NCBI GenBank assembly: GCA_041399085.1 | Contig: JAWKTM010000023.1 | Location: forward strand, 37,333 to 101,332 | Direction: 5' to 3' | Source: JAWKTM01 sp041399085 | GTDB lineage: Bacteria; Planctomycetota; Planctomycetia; Pirellulales; Pirellulaceae | DNA length: 64,000 bases | Shown: positions 56,477 through 64,000 of the stretch, one piece after another | How the letters are laid out: every line of letters starts with the position of its first letter | Position numbering within the stretch: the stretch's first letter is position 1 | The notes under the pieces: model-generated | What the model was told of the DNA's origin: nothing | Databases searched by the model: none | What the model saw: the letters and a program-made list of their open reading frames with translations, nothing else | Program-made: the position numbers and the translations under genes

Positions 56477-57890
56477 TCACTTCGAAACGCCGTCCACGCA
56501 ATCGCGTAGCGCTCGCATCAACAGCGGCGCGACGGCCGGGCCGCAACTGTTGATCTCGCCGTACTGCGACTTGCTTCGTCCGTAAGCGAACGGCGGTCGC
56601 TCGTCCCATTGCCGGCGCGGGATGATGTAGCCCACTTCGTCAGTTCGCCAACCCGAACAGCAGCCAAGGCGTCGATCGCCCATCATGCCGGCCACATGCG
56701 GCTCGGTCAGCGCCTCTGGGAAAGCCGGCTGCGGGATCGGCCGGCGTTTGGATCGCGCCGGTAACCAGTTCGGGATAAAGCTCGCCCGGAATGGCCGCTA
56801 ACAACACTTCGCCCAGCCGCAGCGTCGCGACCTCCGTCACAAGCGCCTTGTCGGCCGCGGCATTTTCCAGCGTGATCGGCGGCCCCGGACGCGCTGAATC
56901 GCCGGTCCATTCGAACGCTTCGCGTCGCAAGACACCCAATTCGCGGCCGGCTTTGTACAGCGGATTCTCCAACGGCAACGCCACTTCGCGCGACTCGATC
57001 GAAAACGGAGTCAGCGACACCCGGCGGCCGTTCCGCAATGCTTGCTCGGTCAACTCGCCCACCATCTGGCCGTAACGCCACGCGTAGGCGAAGTCACCTT
57101 CCTTCAGCTCGACGCCCGCTTCGTCCTTCACGCGTCCGCCGCGCGGCGGCGCAAGCAGCCCGCCGACCGCGCCGCTGAAGTAGACCACCGGCGTCTTTGA
57201 TTTCTCCTGCAGCCATTCGATCGTCGCGGCCGGAAAGTCGGCCGTCAGCAGCGTGTTGCGCGAGCCCATCGCTTCGGGATGGCAATTCCATTGCACGAGC
57301 ACGCCGAGTCGCCGCTGGTCCGTTCCATGAAACTCCAAAGTCCGCAGTGTCCCGTCCTTGACGATCGGCTGGCGACTGTCGTTCACCAGCGACTCGTCCG
57401 TGGCCGTGCCAAAGCGCACCGATTCAACCGGCGTCGCCGCCTTGTCCGCCTCGCGGACCGCTTGGACCACGCGCTGCACAACCAGCGACAGGTACTCGTC
57501 ATCCACGCCGCGTTGGAAATGCGAAGGCCCCCACAGCCCGATCACATCCGGGCCTTCGTGATTGTGCGTGCTGGCGACCAACACATAATCAAAACCATCC
57601 AACCGCTGTCGAATCCGCCGCGTCTCGGCCAACTGGAGACCGATGAGGTCGACGGAGACCAGGGCGATCTTCCGCTGTTCGTACTTCAATACCACGCATC
57701 GTGCGAACAGCGGATCATGCACTCCCGTAGCCCGCCGCCCCGCTCCATACCCAGCCACCCACACCGGCCGCTCGTCCCGCAACTCGGGCGTGATATCCCG
57801 ATGGGCGAAGCCAACGTGGAGCGGTTGGGCGTGAAGCGAAGTGGCCAGCGCCACCAGCGTCAACAGACAGGCGACAACACTACGGTACAT
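56477..57890 (-). pseudogene. Neutral ceramidase-like hydrolase, frameshifted C-terminus
   Basis: The ATG at 57890 gives the signal peptide RSVVACLLTLVALATSLHAQ. It is followed by the ceramidase-type N-domain: VGFAHRDITPELRDERPVWV, FARCVVLKYEQRKIALVSVD, LVASTHNHEGPDVIGLWG (zinc-binding His) and QWNCHPEAMGSRNTLLTADF. It runs unbroken to about 56710, then two shifts are needed to reach DEVGYIIPRRQWDERP and the acidic end in another frame (56477-56695). The family hydrolyses amide-linked lipids, but planctomycete members may act on other substrates. Its start overlaps the end of the transporter by 11 bases. Confidence 0.75.
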
Positions 57891-59169
57891 CTTGCAACGC
57901 CACGGCTCCGGCCACTTCGCCTTCGTCGGCATCGCGGTCGACGCGATCCCAGAAGAACAGGAAGAAGATCACCATAATCACTCCGGCGAAGACCGCCGGG
58001 TACAGCCAGATGGTTTGCCAATCAGCCACGCCCTCCGCGTCGGTTTGCATCAAGACATGGGCAAAGAACAGTTTCGCTCCGATACCTAAACCGAGACCTT
58101 GTGTGACCAATACCAAGAATCCCTGAGCCTGATTGCGAATGGCATTCGGAGCCTTCTTGTCGACGTAGATCATTCCGGTGACAAAGAAGAAGTCGTAGCA
58201 AATACCGTGCAAAATCACACCCAACAGAATCATCCACACGACTTCGTTGCTGGCGGCCGCCGAGAACAGCCCGTATCGCAACACCCAAGCTCCCATTCCC
58301 GCCACCAACATCCATTTCACACCCAGGCGGGCGAAAAACAGCGGCATCACAACCATGAAGAAAACTTCCGACATTTGGCCGAAGCTCATGGTGAATGTGG
58401 CGCTGTCATTCACCACGGCGCCCGCGGCTTCCACATAATTGCGAGCGAATGAATAATAACCGGCCAGTGGGATACAAATTAGGAACGAACACAACATGAA
58501 AACGGAATAGGCTGGACTACGAAACAGACGCAGCGAATCGGTCCCCAAGATTTGGCCGATGGTAGGCTTCGTTCCTTTCGCCGCGGGTGGTGTATGAGGC
58601 AGGGAAAAACTGTAAATGCCAAGCAGAATTGCGGCTCCGCCCGCCATCATAAATTGCGAGGCCGACTGATCCTTTCCAGGAAGGAAGCTAACGGCGATGT
58701 TTCCCACGATCCAGCCAATGGTCCCCGCCACTCGGACCAACGGGAATTGCTTTTCCTGGTTCTCTAAGTTCTGAAACGACAAGCTGGTTGTTAGTCCCAA
58801 CGTAGGCATGTAACACAGCATGTGCAGCAGCAAGATCAAAATGAACGGGTGAACGTACGCTGGCAGATCGTGGAGGACCAAGTTGTAAAACAAACCGGCG
58901 TTCTCTGGCGGAGCCGGCAGTGTGAATGCCGAAGCGGCCAGCGGCGCCGCGATCAGAAAAGCACCTCCCAGCAGGTGCAGCACGCCCAAAACTCGCTCGC
59001 TGGAGAAGAATCGGTCGGCGATCATGCCGAGAAAGAACGGAGCAATAATCGCCGCCAACGGTCCCACGGTGTAGGCCGCACCCGTTACGGCCGCCATGTC
59101 CGACTTGTTGATAAAGCCGGTCATCGACACGTACCAAGCTCCCCAAACGAAGAACTGCAAGAACATCAT
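57880..59169 (-). CDS. MFS transporter, nucleoside/H+ symporter (NupG) type
   Basis: 429 residues, 12 hydrophobic helices. The start LQFFVWGAWYVSMTGFI and YTVGPLAAIIAPFFLGMIAD are typical of the NupG/XapB group, as are HMLCYMPTLGLTTSLSFQNL, FPLVRVAGTIGWIVGN and VDKKAPNAIRNQAQGFLVLV. It imports nucleosides or sugar-like compounds with protons. A better start may lie upstream: MFKSEYR in another frame at about 59198-59220 continues into VRLAIMMF after a 2-base insertion. It overlaps the ceramidase-like gene downstream by 11 bases, so the two are translated together. Confidence 0.88.
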   Translation of the reverse strand: MMFLQFFVWGAWYVSMTGFINKSDMAAVTGAAYTVGPLAAIIAPFFLGMIADRFFSSERVLGVLHLLGGAFLIAAPLAASAFTLPAPPENAGLFYNLVLHDLPAYVHPFILILLLHMLCYMPTLGLTTSLSFQNLENQEKQFPLVRVAGTIGWIVGNIAVSFLPGKDQSASQFMMAGGAAILLGIYSFSLPHTPPAAKGTKPTIGQILGTDSLRLFRSPAYSVFMLCSFLICIPLAGYYSFARNYVEAAGAVVNDSATFTMSFGQMSEVFFMVVMPLFFARLGVKWMLVAGMGAWVLRYGLFSAAASNEVVWMILLGVILHGICYDFFFVTGMIYVDKKAPNAIRNQAQGFLVLVTQGLGLGIGAKLFFAHVLMQTDAEGVADWQTIWLYPAVFAGVIMVIFFLFFWDRVDRDADEGEVAGAVALQDVP

Positions 59170-59224
59170 GATGGCAAGTCGGACGGTATTCGGACTTAAA
59201 CATCAGGCCAGGCGCTTTCACAAC

Positions 59225-59570
59225 GAATGGTTTGCGGCGCGGAGGCAGGCGATGATCGCTTGGGCTCGTCCTCGCCTGCGGCTGCGGGTTAAACGAAATT
59301 GGGACGCGCAGGGGTGGCACGCCCATAGCGCAGCGGTGGGCGTGGACGTTCGAGGCGACGCTCAACGCCGGAGGCAACCATTCGCGCGAGTCAGCCACGC
59401 CCATCGAAGACTCTGGGCGTGCCACCCGTGTCGAACATTCTGGGCGTGGCACTCGACCGGAGATGAAACTCGGGAATGGTTTGCGGCGCGGAGGTAGGCG
59501 ACGATCGCTTGGGCTCGTCCTCGCCTGCGGCTGCGGGTTAAACGAAATTGGGACGCGGAGGGGTGGCAGC
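59225..59570. repeat. Direct repeat of ~95 bp, 245 bp apart
   Basis: About 59227-59320 and 59472-59570 are nearly identical (both carry ATGGTTTGCGGCGCGGAGG and GGGTTAAACGAAATTGGGAC). They differ at a handful of positions. Between them is non-coding sequence with repeated GGCGTGCCAC-type words. It lies just upstream of the transporter start. Confidence 0.75.
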
Positions 59571-59584
59571 CGACCTCGTAAGTG

Positions 59585-60095
59585 CGAACTTTTGTCGCTC
59601 GACAATCGTTGCGCCGGTTCAAAAGTTGGTTTTGGAAGCGAGGCGAACGTTGCGCCCGTCCAAAAACTGGTTTTTGGAGCCTGACAATCGCTGCGCCCGT
59701 CCAAAAGTTCGTTTTTAGAGCGAAGCAAACGTTGCGCGGGAGCAGAAATTGACTTTTGGACGGCGTCATTCGATTGCGCGGCTGCAAAAACGAATTCTGG
59801 ACGCCGCGCAATGGTTGCGCCCGGCCGTCAGCCGATTTTTGACGCTCGAGGATCGTTGCGCCGGCCCAAAAGTTCGTTTTCGGAGCCCGACAATCGTTGC
59901 GCCGGAGCAAAAATTGACTTTTACACGGCGGCCTTCGATTGCGCGGCTTCAAAATCGAATTCTGGACGCCGCGCGAACGTAGCACTTGACCGTTGGCCGA
60001 ATTTTGCCCGGAGGCGGTCGTTGCATGGCTTCAGAAAACGGATTCGCGACCGGCGACAGGCGTTGCGCCGCACCGGAATCTCGATCTGCTGCCGA
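59585..60095. repeat. Degenerate 42-bp tandem array, ~12 units
   Basis: Units run about 40-44 bases, with the core CGTTGCGC, a run of AAAA (often CAAAA) about 10 later, TTTTGGA and a C/G-rich end. Every third or fourth unit keeps a variant opening ATTGCGCGGCT. The period near 14 codons leaves open frames on both strands, but the encoded repeat is compositionally odd and has no start signal. It lies between the transporter and the flavin/Fe-S gene, upstream of the transporter. The 59170-60181 gap contains only repeats. Confidence 0.72.
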
Positions 60096-60181
60096 ATCAC
60101 TCGTCGCAGTAGCGCGCGAGCCTTCCGGTTTCGCGGCTCCGAACGGCTCGCGCCGCGCCGCCCGGACTTGCGGTTCGTTCC

Positions 60182-61909
60182 TTAGCCTGCCAGACGCAAT
60201 GCGACGGCGGCGAGCAGCAAGGCGATGGCAAACGCGTCGCGGCGAGTGAAGCGGTCGGCGTCGGCGTGGAAGCGAAGGAAGCCGAGCATCGCGCCGGTCG
60301 GGCAACCGAATCGACAATAGGCCATCGGCACGAACATCGAAGCGATCAACCCAACGCCGGCGATCGCCAGCGTCGACGCGCCGGCCACCCAGAACACAAA
60401 CGCGTCGAACGGTTCGATGCCCGCCAGATTCAGCGGCCAGTGCAGCATGGCGGTCGACACGACCACGACCAGCAACACGGCCGGAATGGCTTCCAGCGCC
60501 TTGGTGAGCTTGGCCGGCAACGACACGCGCCACGGCAGCCGGCCGCGCGTCAGTTGCTGGGCCGCGCCGAACGGGCAAACGTGGTGGCAATATATCTGTC
60601 GCTTCGAGACCACCGGAATCACCAACGCCGCCGCCGTCAGCAGCGTCAGCCCCGGCGCGAATCGCCACGGCACGCCGCTTTGCGACCAGCCGACCAGCAG
60701 CGCTTGCGACAGCAGATCGCCGTTCAAGAATCCGAAATAGCCGATCAACGCGATTTGAAAACCGATGCGAGCCCAGCGACGGCCGCGCAGTCGTGTGAAA
60801 GTCATCGCCAATGCGCCGAGCAGAATCAGGATCGTTCCGGCGTCGCGCGCCGCGAATCGGACTCGACGCACCGGCGGTTCGGGCGGCGGCTGCAATGCCG
60901 CGGCGGCCGCTTCGGGCAATCCGCGAGCGACGGCCAAGCTGGTCATGGTCGCCCCCGAAACGCCTTCGACCTCGGCGGCGGCCGGGTCAAACTTCGCCAA
61001 CTCTTCCAGCGTCATGCCGTTGAACAGATCGCGAAAATAGTAGTCGTCGCGCACGTAGCCGACATAAGGCTCGTTGTCGAAACTGGCTCGCACCCTGACA
61101 CCGATCACTCGGCCGTCCGCACCCAGCGCGATCAGCGAATCGGTCGGACCCTGATAGCCCATCACATCGTCCGTCGCGGGCGACGTGCGGAGCGCCGTGC
61201 CCAGCCGCTCGCCATCCTCGCCCAGCACGTCGACCGTTTCCGGCGACCGGCCCGGTTGCGTGGCAAGTCGCGCCGCGCCGGGAAAGAACCGTTGCAGTTC
61301 TTCGAGCGTGAGTTCGTTCGGAAATCGGGGCGACGGACGATGGCCGCCCAGCCGCATTCGCAGCCCTTCGGTAATCGCCAAGCTCGTCAGCGTCGCTCCG
61401 CTGACCGCTTCCACATCCGCCTCGGCCGCTTGCTCGGCGGTGAGTCCGTCCAGCGAGTGCAGGAACCGCTCGCTCTCGCGAACGCTCTTCACGTGATCCG
61501 CCGTGTCGCCGCTATGAGCGATCGCCATGGCGACGATTTGATCGTCCGGCGAGAAGCCCAGCAGCGTGTTTGTCGGGCCGGCATAGCCGACGATCGAATC
61601 GCTCTCGGGCGAAGTTTGCAGGACGTAGCCGAGCGTCGCGTTATGTGCGTCGTAAACTAGCCAACGTCCATTCGCGGTCGCCGCATCGGCAATCGACGCA
61701 GCCGCGGGAAACAGTTGCCTCGCATCGGACAAGGTCACTCGACCCGCGCGAGCCAGCCGCTGTGCCGCCGCGAATTCGATGTGCTGTTGGCGAATGAGCC
61801 AGATCAGCGCGGCGAACAGCAACAGCCGACCGGCGTGCAACAAGGCGGCTCGCACCGGCCGCCGTCGCTTGGCGATAATCGGCAACTCCGCCGCGGGCCG
61901 GTCTTCCAT
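60182..61909 (-). CDS. NosR-like FMN-binding/4Fe-4S membrane protein
   Basis: 575 residues. An N-terminal membrane segment (AALLHAGRLLLFAALIWLI) is followed by two FMN-binding domains with covalent-flavin Thr motifs, VEAVSGATLTSLAI (about 165) and VEGVSGATMTSLAV (about 320). After that come four to six transmembrane helices carrying two cluster motifs CHHVCPFGA and CRFGCPTGA, in the polyferredoxin-like arrangement. NosR and RnfG-like proteins move electrons between quinone and periplasmic enzymes; two flavin domains in one chain are unusual. It follows an epimerase gene by 25 bases on the same strand. No nosZ or rnf genes are in the window. Confidence 0.8.
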   Translation of the reverse strand: MEDRPAAELPIIAKRRRPVRAALLHAGRLLLFAALIWLIRQQHIEFAAAQRLARAGRVTLSDARQLFPAAASIADAATANGRWLVYDAHNATLGYVLQTSPESDSIVGYAGPTNTLLGFSPDDQIVAMAIAHSGDTADHVKSVRESERFLHSLDGLTAEQAAEADVEAVSGATLTSLAITEGLRMRLGGHRPSPRFPNELTLEELQRFFPGAARLATQPGRSPETVDVLGEDGERLGTALRTSPATDDVMGYQGPTDSLIALGADGRVIGVRVRASFDNEPYVGYVRDDYYFRDLFNGMTLEELAKFDPAAAEVEGVSGATMTSLAVARGLPEAAAAALQPPPEPPVRRVRFAARDAGTILILLGALAMTFTRLRGRRWARIGFQIALIGYFGFLNGDLLSQALLVGWSQSGVPWRFAPGLTLLTAAALVIPVVSKRQIYCHHVCPFGAAQQLTRGRLPWRVSLPAKLTKALEAIPAVLLVVVVSTAMLHWPLNLAGIEPFDAFVFWVAGASTLAIAGVGLIASMFVPMAYCRFGCPTGAMLGFLRFHADADRFTRRDAFAIALLLAAVALRLAG

Positions 61910-61934
61910 CGTCTGCGTTCCTCGCGCTCCGCGA

Positions 61935-62954
61935 TCACATCCACTTCATCTCACGATACCACTCGACCGATTGCCGTAAACGGTCGTGCAAGGAATAGGC
62001 GGGCTGGCAATCCAACTGCCGCCAAGCCGACTCGCCGCAGCAAGCCCACGACGGCGCGGCGGCTTCGCGGATTTTGTCGATGGTCAGATCGGCCGGCGAG
62101 ACTCGCAAGCGAATCAACGTCTCGCTCAGCGAAGCCACGATCCAAGGCAACGGTTCGGGGGCGTAGAAAATCGTGACCGGTCGCCCGTCCATCGCTTGGC
62201 CGATCGACAGCCCCAACTGCTTCCAATTCAGATGCTCGGGCACGGCGGCAAAGTAGTAGCCGCGGCCCGGCGCATCGGTCGCCGCGGCGTCGACCGCGAT
62301 GCGTTCGCCGCGCTCGGCCGAGCGGAGCAGCATCGTCACCAGATCCCGCGCGTCGATAAACGACAGCAGCGGCGGATTGTAGAACGGCACGATGTGGAAA
62401 CCGGTCCGTTGAATCATTTGAAACACCGGCAAGATCGCTCGGCCTCGCGGCCCGAACACCACGCCCGGCCGCACCACGCTGATGGGAACTTGCCGAGCGA
62501 ACCGAGCCACACACAGCTCGCCCGCGCGTTTGCTGCGCCCGTAGTTCGAAATCGGACAAGGCGGATCGGTCGGCCGTCGAATCAAACCGGGTCGCGCCGG
62601 ACCGGCCGCGGCCAGCGACGAAACCAGCACCATGACCGGCGGCGTGGCTTGCCGCGCACAAGCCGCGGCCACACGTTCGGCGCCCAGTGCGTTGGCTTCG
62701 TGCAACGCTCGGACGCTGACGCCTAATGTCAGTCCCGCCAAGTGATACACCTCGTCAGCGCCGGCCACGCCGCGCGCGATCGCTTCGGAATCCGAGACGT
62801 CGCCCGGCACGATCTCGGCGCCGGCGGCTTTCAGAAGCGACGTGTCCGACTTGGGGCGAGCCAAGCAACGCACGTGATCGCCGCGCGCCACGAGCGCCTC
62901 GACCAAGTGCCCTCCGATGAAACCGGTTCCGCCAGTGACGAAGACGCGCGCCAT
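61935..62954 (-). CDS. NAD(P)-dependent sugar-nucleotide epimerase / SDR
   Basis: 339 residues, extended short-chain dehydrogenase. VFVTGGTGFIGGHLVEALVA is the nucleotide-binding start, YHLAG and LVSSLAAAGPA follow, and the catalytic YGRSK (Tyr-x3-Lys) is at about 140. The C-terminal part is of the type in dihydroflavonol or 3-beta-hydroxysteroid-like epimerases. The substrate is unknown; hopanoid- or sugar-related roles are both possible. PolX ends 36 bases upstream and the NosR-like gene starts 25 downstream, which suggests a co-transcribed set. Confidence 0.85.
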   Translation of the reverse strand: MARVFVTGGTGFIGGHLVEALVARGDHVRCLARPKSDTSLLKAAGAEIVPGDVSDSEAIARGVAGADEVYHLAGLTLGVSVRALHEANALGAERVAAACARQATPPVMVLVSSLAAAGPARPGLIRRPTDPPCPISNYGRSKRAGELCVARFARQVPISVVRPGVVFGPRGRAILPVFQMIQRTGFHIVPFYNPPLLSFIDARDLVTMLLRSAERGERIAVDAAATDAPGRGYYFAAVPEHLNWKQLGLSIGQAMDGRPVTIFYAPEPLPWIVASLSETLIRLRVSPADLTIDKIREAAAPSWACCGESAWRQLDCQPAYSLHDRLRQSVEWYREMKWM

Positions 62955-62990
62955 GAATTCAAATCGTTGCCAACGAGGATCGCTTACCGA

Positions 62991-64000
62991 TCAACGCGTC
63001 GGCAGCAGTTTGCGGAATTGTTTCCAAGATCGTGTGTTGATGACGTCTTTGGCCGTGAGACCAGCGCGGCGAGCTTGCAGAATGCCATATCGCATCACGT
63101 CCAGCCCGTCGGTGCTGTGCGCATCCGTGCTGATCGCCAGCCGAATGCCGTGCCCCTTGGCCGCCGCGCAGAACACATCATTCAAATCTAGTCGGGCTGG
63201 ATTCGCGTTCAATTCCAAGAACTTTCCCAACTTCTTGGTTGCGGCAAATACCGCGTCCAAATCCACTTCATACGGTTCACGTCGATTAATCAGCCGACCC
63301 GTTGGATGCGCTACGATCGCTACATGCGGATTTTCGAGAGCGCCGAGGATTCGCTCGGTGATCTGGGCCCGCGATTGCTTCTGTCCGTAATGCACGCTGG
63401 CGATTACCCAATCGGCTTGAGCCAGCACGTCGTCGGGCAAATCCATGCCGCCCTTCTCGAGGATGTCGCATTCGATTCCCTTGAGCACCACGAAGTCGTC
63501 GCCCAGCCGCTCGTTCAGCGCGTCGATCTGTTTCCACTGAGCCAGCACGCGCTTGGCGTCTAGTCCATGAGCCATCGACACGCGCTGCGAGTGATCCGTG
63601 ATCGCGATGTATTCCAGCCCGCGAGCCCGCGCGGCGGCGACCATTTCCTCCAACGTCGCGTTGCCATCGGTCGCGTTGGTGTGCATGTGCAGATCGCCTC
63701 GCATGTCGTCGAGCTCGATCAGCTTCGGCAACTCGCCGGACGCCGCCCAATCAAACTCACGCCTCGCTTCGCGCAGCTCCGGCGGAAAACAGGGCAAGTC
63801 CAGCGTGGCGTAAACGTCCGCCTCGGTCGCGCCGGCGATCGGCTCTTCGCCCGAGTCCGTTACGCGGAAGACGCCGTATTCGTTGATCTTCAAGCCGCGT
63901 TGTTTGGCCAGCCCGCGGAGGACGACGTTGTGGTCCTTCGAGCCCGTGAAGTACTGCAGCGCCGCGCCGAACGATTCGGCGGGCACCACGCGCAAGTCGA
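62991..64000 (-). CDS. polX: PolX-type DNA polymerase/PHP exonuclease, C-terminal part
   Basis: Only the last ~336 residues are inside the window; the 5' end runs off at 64000. The visible part starts in the polymerase-beta-like thumb (AALQYFTGSKDHNVVLRGLA and INEYGVFRV) and continues with the PHP domain: RGDLHMHTNATDGN, YIAITDHSQR, FVVLKGIECDI, WVIASVHYG, VAIVAHPTGR and ISTDAHS, the His/Asp ligands of the trinuclear metal site. It has 3'-5' exonuclease or AP-endonuclease activity in repair. It starts the PolX-epimerase-NosR-like row. Confidence 0.92.
   Translation of the reverse strand, partial: DLRVVPAESFGAALQYFTGSKDHNVVLRGLAKQRGLKINEYGVFRVTDSGEEPIAGATEADVYATLDLPCFPPELREARREFDWAASGELPKLIELDDMRGDLHMHTNATDGNATLEEMVAAARARGLEYIAITDHSQRVSMAHGLDAKRVLAQWKQIDALNERLGDDFVVLKGIECDILEKGGMDLPDDVLAQADWVIASVHYGQKQSRAQITERILGALENPHVAIVAHPTGRLINRREPYEVDLDAVFAATKKLGKFLELNANPARLDLNDVFCAAAKGHGIRLAISTDAHSTDGLDVMRYGILQARRAGLTAKDVINTRSWKQFRKLLPTR

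Noticed and set aside
59362..59985. 207-codon minus frame across the 42-bp array
   Set aside because: The 14-residue period follows from the DNA repeat, and composition (Arg/Asn/Gln/Lys) is unlike nearby genes. Kept as a repeat unless peptides are found.

Overview
The window looks like a chromosome segment of a planctomycete (Pirellulales-like), at roughly 60% GC. The main clues are a CxxCH/PSCyt2/PSD1 secreted protein beside a tandem DUF1080 protein, an Lgt with an inserted PDZ-like domain, an HPPK with a kinase-like extension, an HscC-type Hsp70, and very long Ala/Pro/Glu-rich tails. The assignment rests on gene families only. I recognised no rRNA, tRNA or CRISPR array.

Layout. 0-10.7 kb: dipeptide epimerase and pdxA, a PilZ-like protein, a TPR/transglutaminase-like secreted protein, two response-regulator-type proteins, a metallophosphoesterase, a HAMP-like membrane protein and a globin. 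10.7-16.7 kb: a tight minus-strand block folK-panC-lgt-ECF sigma-anti-sigma. 17.2-19.8 kb: arsC-like, yhdH-like and a broken class-V aminotransferase. 20-26 kb: a type IV pilus/type II secretion cassette (degraded lipoprotein, broken receiver, PilB/GspE, PilC/GspF, pseudopilin), followed by a secreted Cys/His-rich protein with a two-fold internal repeat. 27.4-34.8 kb: glpD, hscC, a vapBC-type module, a frameshifted mmsA-like dehydrogenase and a frameshifted APC permease. 34.8-46.5 kb: a block with a YhaN-like ATPase, a SbcD/YhaO-like protein lacking key metal ligands, pyruvate carboxylase, miaB and a small membrane protein. This block lies between two long imperfect inverted repeats made of ~21-bp hairpin units plus a nested palindrome. 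46.8-51.3 kb: small and broken genes, an SpoU methyltransferase, btpA-like, dcd and nth. 51.6-59.2 kb: a catabolic-looking cluster (PSCyt/PSD1 protein, two-domain DUF1080 protein, ceramidase-like protein, nucleoside-type MFS transporter). 59.2-60.1 kb: a direct repeat and a ~42-bp tandem array. 60.2-64 kb: a NosR-like flavin/4Fe-4S membrane protein, an NAD-dependent epimerase and the C-terminal part of PolX.

More than a dozen genes are interrupted by 1-2 base indels, while neighbouring stretches are clean. Several indels fall in short homopolymers. Local sequence or assembly error is therefore at least as likely as real decay, and broken genes are annotated as one locus each. One (the VOC gene) also has an in-frame nonsense codon and is a better candidate for a true pseudogene.

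The strongest candidates for something undescribed are the inverted-repeat pair with hairpin-unit arrays, the 42-bp array, the two-fold Cys/His secreted protein, and the conserved-looking domain fusions (Lgt-PDZ, HPPK-kinase-like, pseudo-nuclease with YhaN-like ATPase).
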